Source of the DNA: Flavobacterium sp. UBA6195
GTDB lineage: Bacteria; Bacteroidota; Bacteroidia; Flavobacteriales; Flavobacteriaceae
Length of the DNA stretch: 42,788 nucleotides
Direction of reading: 5' to 3'
Assembly (NCBI RefSeq): GCF_002422095.1
Contig: NZ_DITB01000124.1
Location: 1-42,788 of the forward strand
A program made the translations under genes and the position numbers. This document shows positions 1 through 7,501 of the stretch, piece after piece (position 1 is the stretch's first letter; each line of letters opens with the position of its first letter). The notes beneath the pieces were generated by a model. That model had not been told where the DNA came from and searched no databases. It saw only the letters and a list, made by a program, of their open reading frames with translations.

Positions 1-351
1 TTAATTTCTATGGAAAACGGAAAAGCAATTCCTTATTCTATTGATAAATTACAAGACAGAGGTAAATTCTTCGTTGACCCGAATGAAGATATCTACGAAG
101 GTCAGGTAATTGGTGAAAATTCACGTGGAGATGATATGGTGGTGAATGTAACTAAAACAAAAAAATTAACAAACGTACGTTCTTCTGGAAATGATGATAA
201 AGCAAGAATTATTCCTGCAATCAAATTCTCATTAGAAGAAGCATTAGAGTACATTCAAAAAGATGAGTATGTAGAAGTAACTCCAAAATCGTTACGTTTA
301 CGTAAAATCTATTTGAATGAAAACGATAGAAAACGTTTCAAAATAGCATAA
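1..351 (+). CDS. typA: Translational GTPase TypA/BipA, C-terminal part (cut by window edge)
   Basis: This is the 3' end of the gene for TypA/BipA, a ribosome-binding GTPase that supports 50S assembly and stress adaptation. The frame is open from base 1 with no start (the codons before the ATG at 10 read Leu-Ile-Ser), so the gene enters from the left and that ATG is an internal Met. The remaining 116 codons are the BipA-specific C-terminal domain: LQDRGKFFVDP, YEGQVIGE, KKLTNVRSSG, VEVTPKSLRLRK and the ending NENDRKRFK follow the family closely. The G domain and the elongation-factor-like domains lie outside the window. The length to the stop is normal, so nothing suggests truncation at this end. 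A strong hairpin terminator follows directly. Confidence 0.95.
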   Translation, partial: LISMENGKAIPYSIDKLQDRGKFFVDPNEDIYEGQVIGENSRGDDMVVNVTKTKKLTNVRSSGNDDKARIIPAIKFSLEEALEYIQKDEYVEVTPKSLRLRKIYLNENDRKRFKIA

Positions 352-356
352 TTTTT

Positions 357-383
357 AAATCCCGATGAAAGTCGGGATTTTTT
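357..383 (+). terminator. Rho-independent terminator after typA
   Basis: A perfect 9-bp stem (AAATCCCGA / TCGGGATTT) with a 6-nt loop is followed by a run of T. It begins 5 nt after the typA stop and lies only 13 nt before the next start codon. Confidence 0.9.
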
Positions 384-396
384 AGCATTATATAGA

Positions 397-831
397 ATGG
401 AAATAAAATTAAAATATGGAATTGACAATTTGCTTTTTGGAATGAAAGAGCATGATGTAATTAAAATTTTGGGTAAACCTGATTCAAGTTACAAAGATGA
501 AGACGAAAATGTTGTTTTCATATACAATTCAAGAAAGTTACGTTTAACTTTTTACAAAGAAGAAGACTTTAGATTAGGTTATATGACGACTTCTAATTCA
601 ATGGTGAAGTTGTTCAACACTTCTTTAATTGGTAAAAATTGGAGTGAAGTATATCCAATTTTGGAGAAGAATAAAGTTAAATACTTTGAGTCAGATACTT
701 CCGAAGGAATATTAAGTTATTTTAACGAAGAAAACTGGTTGTTTTTTCACCTAGATTATAATGAAATAGTTAAGATTGAACTTGGTGCAGTTTTCAAAGA
801 AAAAGAAGATGATTTCGATTGGAAATTTTAA
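397..831 (+). CDS. Small hypothetical protein with an internal two-fold repeat
   Basis: I do not recognise this 144-aa protein. It has no signal peptide or membrane segment and is probably cytoplasmic. Residues 13-65 and 78-130 look like two copies of one unit. Each has a short helix (FGMKEHDVIKILGKPD in copy 1, IGKNWSEVYPILEKNK in copy 2), then an acidic turn and paired strands (LRLTFYKEEDFRLGYM; LFFHLDYNEIVKIELG). The G-M-x(4)-V-x(3)-LG-x-P pattern of copy 1 recalls small BamE/SmpA-like folds, but there is no lipobox, so this is only a resemblance. The C-terminus is acidic and aromatic. The gene sits between two terminators, so it is its own unit or depends on typA read-through; no clear promoter is seen in the 13 nt after the typA terminator. 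Confidence 0.75.
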   Translation: MEIKLKYGIDNLLFGMKEHDVIKILGKPDSSYKDEDENVVFIYNSRKLRLTFYKEEDFRLGYMTTSNSMVKLFNTSLIGKNWSEVYPILEKNKVKYFESDTSEGILSYFNEENWLFFHLDYNEIVKIELGAVFKEKEDDFDWKF

Positions 832-835
832 TAGC

Positions 836-875
836 AATAAATAAGCCGCTAAATTATTTTAGCGGCTTATTTATT
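836..875. terminator. Bidirectional terminator between convergent genes
   Basis: An 18-bp perfect stem (836-853 with 858-875) surrounds a TTAT loop, AT-rich at the outer ends and GC-rich in the middle. It serves the plus-strand gene ending at 831 and the minus-strand immunophilin operon ending at 874, whose stop codon lies inside the right arm. Confidence 0.92.
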
Positions 876-1884
876 ATTGATTGATTTTAATTAATTCAAC
901 TTCAAAAATTAAATCTGTATTTGGAGGTATAACACCACCTGCGCCTCTTTCGCCGTATGCTAAATTTGAAGGGATATAAAATTTATATTTTGAACCTTCT
1001 GACATTAATTGAACGCCTTCTGTCCAACCTTTGATTACTTGGTTCAAACCAAAATCAATTGTTTCACCTCTTTGTACACTACTATCAAAAACTTTTCCGT
1101 CTAAGAACATTCCAGTGTAGTGTACTTTAACGTTACTAGTTGCAACTGGTTTATTACCTGTTCCTTCTTGTAAAACGATATATTTTAAACCGCTAGGAGT
1201 TGTGGCAGCATTAGCAAATTCTTTTAAAGCTTTTTCTTTTGCTTCTTTTTGTTTTTCAGCAGCCAATTTTTCTTCAACTTCTTTTTTTACAAAGTAATCA
1301 GCAAAAGTTTTTTCAGCATTGAATTTTTTAGCTTCTTTGCCCACTCTGATGATTTTTATAGAAGTAATCACGTCATTTTGGGCAACTTTGTCAACTACTT
1401 CTTGGCCGCTTATTACATGACCAAAAACAGTATGTTTGCCATCTAGCCAAGGTGTAGCTTTATGGGTAATAAAAAATTGACTTCCATTTGTAGCTGGTCC
1501 TGCATTAGCCATTGATAAAATTCCTTTACCTGAATGCTTTAAATCAGCAACAATTTCATCTTCAAATTTATATCCTGGTCCAGCAGTACCTGTACCTTCT
1601 GGGCAACCACCTTGAATCATAAAGTCAGCAATAACTCTATGAAATTTTAATCCATTATAGAATGGTTTTCCTTTAAATTTTGCATCTGCTTTTGGATTTT
1701 TGCCTTCTGCAAGCGAAATAAAGTTAGCAACTGTAATAGGTGTTTTTTTGTATTCTAAAGTTGCAACAATTTTTCCTTTTGATGTATTAAATTCAGCAAA
1801 AATTCCTTCTTGTGTTTTATTTTGTGCTATACTGAGTGTGGTGTAGCTAATTATTAGTACTAATAAATTAGAAATTTTTTTCAT
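874..1884 (-). CDS. Exported cyclophilin-FKBP fusion peptidyl-prolyl isomerase
   Basis: A dual-family immunophilin, catalysing cis-trans isomerisation of Xaa-Pro bonds, probably periplasmic. Residues 1-20 form a signal peptide (cut before Gln21; no lipobox Cys). The cyclophilin domain (~28-182) keeps the catalytic set: Arg83 and Phe88 in FHRVIADFMIQGG, Gln91, the NAGPATNGSQFF strand, Trp146 and His151. A Lys/Glu-rich helical linker (~188-225) leads to an FKBP domain (~228-336) with Tyr256, Phe266-Asp267, Phe278, VIKGW (Trp287), AYG (Tyr310) and IPPNT all present, so both domains look active. It is last in a tight operon, 1 nt after the paralogous gene upstream. Cyclophilin-FKBP fusions are known in flavobacteria; the substrates are unknown, but the gldI neighbour suggests envelope or secreted proteins. 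Confidence 0.93.
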   Translation of the reverse strand: MKKISNLLVLIISYTTLSIAQNKTQEGIFAEFNTSKGKIVATLEYKKTPITVANFISLAEGKNPKADAKFKGKPFYNGLKFHRVIADFMIQGGCPEGTGTAGPGYKFEDEIVADLKHSGKGILSMANAGPATNGSQFFITHKATPWLDGKHTVFGHVISGQEVVDKVAQNDVITSIKIIRVGKEAKKFNAEKTFADYFVKKEVEEKLAAEKQKEAKEKALKEFANAATTPSGLKYIVLQEGTGNKPVATSNVKVHYTGMFLDGKVFDSSVQRGETIDFGLNQVIKGWTEGVQLMSEGSKYKFYIPSNLAYGERGAGGVIPPNTDLIFEVELIKINQ

Positions 1885-1885
1885 T

Positions 1886-2980
1886 TTATTTGTTATTTAA
1901 TGGTTTAAATTCTAAGAGTTCAATTTCAAATACAATATTTGCGTTAGGAGGAATAACATCACCAGCACCTTCTTGACCATATCCTAATTCTGATGGAATA
2001 AATAGCATTAATTTGTCTCCAAAATTCATCATGTTAATTCCTTCAATAAAACCGGGTATAAATTGCAAATTACCTATTGTTGATGGAATTGGAGTATAAC
2101 CGCCTTGCTGTGCTCTTTGAATATTATATTTGCCAAATAATTTCGCAATATCTTCATAGCTTGTGTCAAAAAGCTGACCATTTTCTAAAAATCCAGCATA
2201 GTTTATGTTAACTTGTGTTCCGTTTGAAGGTTTATTATTACTACCTTTTTTAATGATTTTGTAAATTAAACCTGATTTTGTTTTTGTACCGGATGTTTTT
2301 AGTATGGTAATTTCTTTTGCTTTTTCTTCAATGATTTGTTTTGCTTTTTCTTCAGCTTCAATAATTTCTTTTTCTACTAAAGCATAGTAATTTTTAAATA
2401 TTTTTACTGCATCAAATTTCTTTGCATTATTTCCAATTCTAATTATTTGGATTTTTTCAATTAAATCGTCAGATTCAATTGCATTTACGATTTCTATACC
2501 TTCAACGACTTCACCAAAAACAGTATGTAAATTATCTAACCAAGGTGTTTCTTTGTGAGTTATGAAAAATTGGCTACCATTGGTACTTGGACCAGCATTT
2601 GCCATTGATAAAATTCCTGCTTTAGAATGTTTTAAATCGGGATGAAATTCGTCTTTGAATTTATAACCAGGACCACCAGAACCATCTCCGTTTGGATCGC
2701 CACCTTGAATCATGAAATCAGCAATAACTCGATGAAATTTCAATCCGTCGTAAAAAGGTTTGCCTTTAAATTCTTCGCTAACAAATGGATTTTTACCTTC
2801 GGCTAATGTTACGAAATTGGCAACAGTATTGGGAACTTTTTCAAATTCTAATTTTACGACTATACTTCCTTTTGAAGTTTCGATATTAGCATATAATCCT
2901 TCTTGCAGGTTGTCGTATGATTTAGTGCATGAAGCAAATAGTGTAACAAAACTTAGTAGTAAAAGGGCTTTAATTTTCAT
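1886..2980 (-). CDS. Cyclophilin-FKBP fusion lipoprotein (paralogue of the downstream gene)
   Basis: A second dual immunophilin, made as a lipoprotein: the signal ends LFASC with Cys18 as the lipidation site, so it is membrane-anchored while its neighbour is probably soluble. The cyclophilin domain (~28-185) keeps FHRVIADFMIQGG, NAGPSTNGSQFF and PWLDNLHTVFG, all catalytic positions present. After a charged helical linker (~196-228) comes an FKBP domain (~236-364) that differs from its twin. It carries an extra Gln/Gly/Pro-rich stretch of roughly 25 residues after the Phe-Asp motif (LFDTSYED), and the pocket Trp of the usual VIxGW motif is Phe (FIPGF). LGYG and IPPNA are kept. Isomerase activity of this second domain may therefore be altered. 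It lies 6 nt downstream of gldI and 1 nt before the next gene, a clear tandem duplication. Confidence 0.92.
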   Translation of the reverse strand: MKIKALLLLSFVTLFASCTKSYDNLQEGLYANIETSKGSIVVKLEFEKVPNTVANFVTLAEGKNPFVSEEFKGKPFYDGLKFHRVIADFMIQGGDPNGDGSGGPGYKFKDEFHPDLKHSKAGILSMANAGPSTNGSQFFITHKETPWLDNLHTVFGEVVEGIEIVNAIESDDLIEKIQIIRIGNNAKKFDAVKIFKNYYALVEKEIIEAEEKAKQIIEEKAKEITILKTSGTKTKSGLIYKIIKKGSNNKPSNGTQVNINYAGFLENGQLFDTSYEDIAKLFGKYNIQRAQQGGYTPIPSTIGNLQFIPGFIEGINMMNFGDKLMLFIPSELGYGQEGAGDVIPPNANIVFEIELLEFKPLNNK

Positions 2981-2986
2981 TTGGGA

Positions 2987-3544
2987 TTATTTTTTAGTTT
3001 GTGGATCTAATTTAATATCGTTTAAACTTACTGTACAAATTAAGGGTTCGTTAGAACCAATTTTTTTGTCATCTCCATGATAACCGTATGCCATGTGTGA
3101 TGGAAATAAGAATGTAACAGTTTCTCCTTTTTTCATTAATTTAATTCCATCACGTAATCCCATCATAATGTTTTCTTTGTCTACATAATAAACTTGAGGT
3201 TTTGTATCGGCAATTGTGTAAATGATTCTGCTTTTTAAATCTTTGATTTCATAATCAAAAAAAGCAATATCACCTCTTTTTGGTGTAGGCGAAATTTCTT
3301 CAATTTTAGTTTCGTATTTGTACCAGTATCCTTTATTTGAAGCAATATATGATTTTAGTGAATCATTTTTAATTATTTCAGCTATTAAATCTTCTTCGTC
3401 TGCAATTAAAATTTTATTACGCTCTATAGATTCTTTTATAAAAGTTCCAGAAGAGTGCGTTATTGGTTTTCTAGCTTGTTGTTGTTGCGAACAACTAGCT
3501 ATTAAAATGATTGCACCAAAAAGGAATAAATTTTGAATTTTCAT
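2987..3544 (-). CDS. gldI: Gliding motility lipoprotein GldI (FKBP-like)
   Basis: A 185-aa FKBP-type lipoprotein matching GldI, which is needed for gliding motility in Flavobacterium johnsoniae, probably as an envelope folding factor for the gliding/T9SS machinery. The signal ends LIIASC-like (ILIASC) with Cys18 as the lipidation site. Residues ~85-180 form the FKBP fold: RGDIAFFDYEI, then MMGLRDGIKLM in place of the usual VIxGW-EG core, FLFPSHMAYGYHG and IGSNEPL in place of IPPN. Several canonical FKBP pocket residues are thus replaced, as expected for GldI. The N-terminal ~60 residues are polar and specific to the family. It lies 5 nt after nrnA and 6 nt before the fused immunophilin, so it is translated from the same mRNA. 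Confidence 0.9.
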   Translation of the reverse strand: MKIQNLFLFGAIILIASCSQQQQARKPITHSSGTFIKESIERNKILIADEEDLIAEIIKNDSLKSYIASNKGYWYKYETKIEEISPTPKRGDIAFFDYEIKDLKSRIIYTIADTKPQVYYVDKENIMMGLRDGIKLMKKGETVTFLFPSHMAYGYHGDDKKIGSNEPLICTVSLNDIKLDPQTKK

Positions 3545-3549
3545 TTTCG

Positions 3550-4560
3550 TTAATTTTTTTCTTTTGCTAAAATAGCAATAAATTGTTGTACCGTATCTTC
3601 AAGGGAGGAAAAAGATTTTCCTCCAGCCGCATTAATATGCCCTCCACCATTAAAGTGATTTCTTGCAAATTGATTCACATCGAAATCACCTTGAGAACGG
3701 AATGAAATTTTAATAATTCCTTCTTCTTTATGTTCAATAAAAATGGCTGTAAAATCAATTCCTTTTATGCTTAAACCGTAATTTACAATTCCTTCTGTAT
3801 CTCCTTTTTGATGACCAAATTCATTTAGTTCATCTTGAGTTAAGGTAATGTATGTTGTTTTGAATTCAGGAAGTATTTTTAAGTTCTGAAGTGCCTTTCC
3901 TAATAATAATAAACGATTGTAAGAAGAGTTATCAAAAAGTAGATTGTGAATTTCACTATTGTTTATGCCTTTATCAATTAAATCTGCGACACATTTGTGT
4001 GTTTTACTGGTTGTTTTAGGAAATCTAAAACTTCCAGAATCAGTAACAATTCCAGTATATAAACATGTTGCAACTGTTTTGTTGATTAGGTTTTCAAAAC
4101 CTAATTGGTAAATAAAATCATATACCATTTCACAAGTTGAGCCATAAGTAGTATCTGAAAAAGTATAAGTAGCATATCCATCTGGAGCTTGATGATGGTC
4201 TATCATCACACTTGGAACTGTTAGCGTTTTTAGTGCATTTTCCATTTGGTCACCAGTTCGATGCAAAGCGTTAAAATCTAATGTAAAAAGTAATTCTGTT
4301 TTTTCTAAAATAGCTTTGCAAGTGTCAAAACTACGTTCAAAAATAATGACTTTTTCGCTTTCAGGTAGCCAAGCTAAGAATTCTGGAAATTCATTTGGAG
4401 CCATTACAATTACTTCATGTTGTAATTGTTTTAATGTGTGATATAAGCCCAAAGTTGAACCCATAGCATCTCCATCTGGATTTCTATGTGGCACAATTGT
4501 AATTTTTTTTGGTGTAGCTAAAAGTAATTTTATAGCTTCAATTTCGTGTATTTGCATCAT
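3550..4560 (-). CDS. nrnA: DHH-DHHA1 phosphoesterase, NrnA-type nanoRNase / pAp phosphatase
   Basis: A cytoplasmic Mn-dependent phosphoesterase of the NrnA family, degrading very short RNAs and 3'-phosphoadenosine 5'-phosphate. The DHH domain shows motif I HRNPDGDAMGS (25-35), motif II DFNALHRTG (95-103) and the DHH triplet at 121-123. The DHHA1 substrate-binding domain ends with GGGHINAAGG (~305-314). The length (336 aa) is normal. It is the first gene of the gldI operon. Two adjacent ATGs occur at 4560 and 4557; the second gives the more usual start (MQIHE). Substrate preference (oligoribonucleotide, pAp or cyclic-dinucleotide products) cannot be told from sequence. Confidence 0.9.
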   Translation of the reverse strand: MMQIHEIEAIKLLLATPKKITIVPHRNPDGDAMGSTLGLYHTLKQLQHEVIVMAPNEFPEFLAWLPESEKVIIFERSFDTCKAILEKTELLFTLDFNALHRTGDQMENALKTLTVPSVMIDHHQAPDGYATYTFSDTTYGSTCEMVYDFIYQLGFENLINKTVATCLYTGIVTDSGSFRFPKTTSKTHKCVADLIDKGINNSEIHNLLFDNSSYNRLLLLGKALQNLKILPEFKTTYITLTQDELNEFGHQKGDTEGIVNYGLSIKGIDFTAIFIEHKEEGIIKISFRSQGDFDVNQFARNHFNGGGHINAAGGKSFSSLEDTVQQFIAILAKEKN

Positions 4561-4564
4561 ACTG

Positions 4565-4595
4565 CGAATATATTATTTTGTAAGCTATTCTGCAA
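4565..4595 (-). promoter_or_regulatory. Promoter of the nrnA-gldI-immunophilin operon
   Basis: On the minus strand TTG (4593-4595) is followed after 20 nt by TATATTCG (4572-4565), one base off the Bacteroidetes -7 consensus TAnnTTTG. Only 4 nt separate the box from the first ATG, so the mRNA could be leaderless or nearly so. Confidence 0.5.
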
Positions 4596-4604
4596 TTATT
4601 ATGC

Positions 4605-6626
4605 CTAACGTTTTAATGTAAAATGCCCTTTGATGGTTTTTCCGTTTGTTAATTCCAATGTGAACCAATAATCATTTGAAGGTAAATTACTTCCATTAAA
4701 TGTTCCATCCCAAGCCTCTGTATTAGCATTATACTGTTTTATTAATTTTCCATATCGATCAAAAATACTAATTGTACTATTTTGTAAATTTCTTTTTCTT
4801 AAATTTTTGATATACCAAGTATCATTATAATTATCGCCATTAGGAGTAAAGTATTTTGGATAATCTAAAATGTAAAATGTTCTTTTAGCAACACCACATT
4901 TTTTTTTATCGTTAACATAAACGGTGTATTCGCCCTCTAATAAATTGGTGAATATATTAGAATCTTGATAATTAATGTCGTCTAGTGAAAATTCATAATT
5001 ACCTAAACTAGAGGCTGAAATTTGAATAGTAGCTGAGTTGTTTTCTTGAAAATCGTTAATGATTATATCTTCAATCGTTGCAATTCCAGAAGCTTCAACT
5101 GTAAATGTTTTTGTTTTGGAGCAATTAAATGAGTTTGTTACCGTAACTTCATAACTTCCGCCAGAATTTACGGTTATTTGTTGGGTAAATTGAGGTGGAT
5201 CTGTATTCCACTCATAAGAGGTAAAACCGCTTCCAGCATCTAAATTTAATATAGAATTTTCACAAAGGCCAATAGTCTCATCCGCTAAAATAGTATCAAA
5301 TGTATTTACTACTAAATTCACAGGATAATCTGAATAACAACCTTGAATATTCATGATTCTAGCATAAATGGTTTGATTGTTTGGAATTGTATTGGTATAA
5401 TTTGTTGGTAAAGCTGTTGTGCTTGTAGGTATTTCAAAAAATGAAATGTTATAATCTGTAGGAAGGTTTGTGAATAATTGATTTTTGATAACATCTAAAT
5501 CAAAAACTGTTTTTCCATCTTGATTAGTATCAGCATCACATTCTGTAAATAAATCTTGATTGATTACTAATGATTCTGCGTATTCGATTTTAAGTGTATT
5601 GGAAGGAGGAGAACACGTGGTGCCATAAAAAATGTTTACCGTATAATCTCCTGCAGATGTAATAGTGTAAGTAGGATTAGTTGCGCCAGGTATTGTGTTT
5701 GTGTTTCTAAACCATTGGTATCCAGTTGCTCCAGCTTGAGTAGCATCAACAGTTAATGTTTCGCTAGGACAAAGTGGATTACCTGTTGCAATTAAGCGAT
5801 CGTCACCTAAATCGATTCCGAAATTAAAACTTCCACCACCAAGAAAAATAGCCGAATCAAAACGATAATTTCCTTCGTCGGCAATAACTAATTTAATGTG
5901 ATAGGTTTCTCCTGGAATAACATCAGACTCTGCTTTCAAAATTTTGGTTTGACCATTAAAATTAGTGGGATGGTTCGTGTCATTGAAAGCATCAAAATAG
6001 GCTTGATTGGCTGGTGGACAAATCGTTCCAGAGCCTCTCACAGTATTCACTTTTACAGGAATATTGGTACCTGGAACCACTGCTAAATTTTGATAATTTG
6101 TCTCTCCGTTTCTTTTTAATAAAAATGCAAATCCATCAGTATAGTTACATTGATTAGAAGATGGATTTGTTAGGTATTGTTCGGATGAAAAAATATAATC
6201 AAAACTAATTCTGTTTCCTAAAGGAATAAAATCAAATTCTAAAATAGTAGCATTAAAAGTATTGCTTAATCCTAAAGCATCATTTAAATCAGAGTCACCA
6301 TTCCAACCTATGCCACCACCGTCATCAGAAAGATAAATATTAGGTCCGGGAGCATTATTGATTTTTCCTGTGGAAAGAATAATACCATTTTGAAAAGGAA
6401 ATGTAGTTCCTGTAGCATCAAAATAGCCAAAACTTTTTTCGCCTGAAGCAAAATTTCCTCCAGAAACACTCACATTAAAAACGTTAGCACAAGGGCTGTT
6501 GATTAAAATATCTTCAACTAAATCTTGTGGGGTGTAACTTTCATCAACCGAAATATTTTGAGCGTTTCCAAATTGGATTCCAAGCCCAAAAACCAAACAG
6601 AAAATGATATATTTTAATCTACTCAT
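4605..6626 (-). CDS. T9SS-secreted protein: choice-of-anchor L domain and type B sorting domain
   Basis: A 673-aa surface or secreted protein. Residues 1-22 are a signal peptide (cut after GNA). Residues ~28-270 match the choice-of-anchor L domain: SPCANVFNVSVSGG, GIILSTG, a DDGGG turn, LEFDFIPLGNRISFDYIFSSEQY, FAFLL, and a late LVIADEGNYRFDSAIFL. Residues ~275-515 hold Ig/PKD-like segments (YQWFRN, DYTVNIFYGTTC; YEWNT, GSYEVTVTNSFNC). The last ~85 residues are the gliding-motility-associated type B sorting domain: YPKYFTPNGDNYNDTW, ISIFDRYGKLIKQY, WDGTFNG, LPSNDYWFTL, ending FTLKR. The protein should leave the cell by the type IX system. No PorP/SprF partner, often paired with such proteins, is adjacent. 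It follows the ABC permease gene by 16 nt but has its own -7 box. The ligand or role is unknown. Confidence 0.9.
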   Translation of the reverse strand: MSRLKYIIFCLVFGLGIQFGNAQNISVDESYTPQDLVEDILINSPCANVFNVSVSGGNFASGEKSFGYFDATGTTFPFQNGIILSTGKINNAPGPNIYLSDDGGGIGWNGDSDLNDALGLSNTFNATILEFDFIPLGNRISFDYIFSSEQYLTNPSSNQCNYTDGFAFLLKRNGETNYQNLAVVPGTNIPVKVNTVRGSGTICPPANQAYFDAFNDTNHPTNFNGQTKILKAESDVIPGETYHIKLVIADEGNYRFDSAIFLGGGSFNFGIDLGDDRLIATGNPLCPSETLTVDATQAGATGYQWFRNTNTIPGATNPTYTITSAGDYTVNIFYGTTCSPPSNTLKIEYAESLVINQDLFTECDADTNQDGKTVFDLDVIKNQLFTNLPTDYNISFFEIPTSTTALPTNYTNTIPNNQTIYARIMNIQGCYSDYPVNLVVNTFDTILADETIGLCENSILNLDAGSGFTSYEWNTDPPQFTQQITVNSGGSYEVTVTNSFNCSKTKTFTVEASGIATIEDIIINDFQENNSATIQISASSLGNYEFSLDDINYQDSNIFTNLLEGEYTVYVNDKKKCGVAKRTFYILDYPKYFTPNGDNYNDTWYIKNLRKRNLQNSTISIFDRYGKLIKQYNANTEAWDGTFNGSNLPSNDYWFTLELTNGKTIKGHFTLKR

Positions 6627-6634
6627 ATCATCTG

Positions 6635-6642
6635 CAAAGATA
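6635..6642 (-). promoter_or_regulatory. -7 box upstream of the T9SS-secreted protein gene
   Basis: TATCTTTG, an exact match to TAnnTTTG, on the minus strand, filling the gap between the permease stop and the next gene. Only 8 nt separate it from the ATG, implying a very short leader. No TTG is present at the -33 position (TTA at 17 nt), so strength is uncertain. Confidence 0.45.
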
Positions 6643-7494
6643 CTACAAATCGCGCTTTTTAAGAATGTAATAAGATGTTAAAATAAATATAAAAGTCCAG
6701 ACTAAAACAATGCTAATTTGTGAGAAATGAATGCTGTAATCTTTAGCGGTTTGAGCACCTCCAACTGCATTTTCAATTGTTTTAATTGCGCTTAATCGAG
6801 TAATAGGTTCTTTGATTAAATTACTCATTGATTCTATTGGAAAATATTGAATAATTGTATCTCCAAAGTTTTTATGTTTATCATCACCACCTAAAATTAC
6901 AAATTTTAATAACCAATAAAAGATGTTTTCACCTACGAACCAAACGAACAAGAACCCCAAAGCAAAAGCACTTCGCTTTACTAAAATTCCTAAGAACAAA
7001 CAGAAGGAGAAAAAAGCAAAAAGTTTGATAAAAAAAGCTAATAAATATTCTAAATCACTGAAAACGATTGATAACTCATTGTATGATGAGAAGGAATAAC
7101 CTAGAATTAAAGACATTATGAAAACAAAAATTGTTGAAGCAGCAGCAAAAGAGCCAACAACTAAAAACTTAGAAAATATAAATTCTTTTTTGCTTAATCC
7201 GTCAATGAGATTTTGTTTTAGCGTTCCGTAAGTGTATTCATTTGCCATCATAGAAACAATTACAATGGCTAAAAATATCTTGAAAAATGCCGCAACATAA
7301 GTGTTAAAATGCCAAATATAGGGAAAGTTGAAAATCCCTTGGTCAGCAATTCTAATCTCGAAAGTTCCAATACTAAATTTTATTGAGGCAATTAAGGCAA
7401 TGAAACTTAGTAAAATAAAATAGGTTAATAATAAAACACGACTGGCTTTGTTTTTCCAAATTTTTTGAAATTCTATAGAAAGTAATCTTTTCAT
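6643..7494 (-). CDS. ABC-2 type exporter, permease subunit
   Basis: A 283-aa integral membrane protein with about six membrane segments (near residues 20-42, 68-86, 108-130, 145-172, 180-200 and 255-275) and a cytosolic N-terminus starting MKRLLSIEFQKIWKNKASR, the usual opening of ABC-2 permeases that face an ATPase partner. The stretch MANEYTYGTLKQNLIDGLSK is the characteristic conserved cytosolic loop of this family. Its stop precedes the T9SS gene by 16 nt, and its start lies 7 nt after the ATPase gene, so the two subunits are co-translated. The substrate is not predictable; relatives export lantibiotics, other peptides or drugs. Confidence 0.85.
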   Translation of the reverse strand: MKRLLSIEFQKIWKNKASRVLLLTYFILLSFIALIASIKFSIGTFEIRIADQGIFNFPYIWHFNTYVAAFFKIFLAIVIVSMMANEYTYGTLKQNLIDGLSKKEFIFSKFLVVGSFAAASTIFVFIMSLILGYSFSSYNELSIVFSDLEYLLAFFIKLFAFFSFCLFLGILVKRSAFALGFLFVWFVGENIFYWLLKFVILGGDDKHKNFGDTIIQYFPIESMSNLIKEPITRLSAIKTIENAVGGAQTAKDYSIHFSQISIVLVWTFIFILTSYYILKKRDL

Positions 7495-7501
7495 CAGATG
7501 G

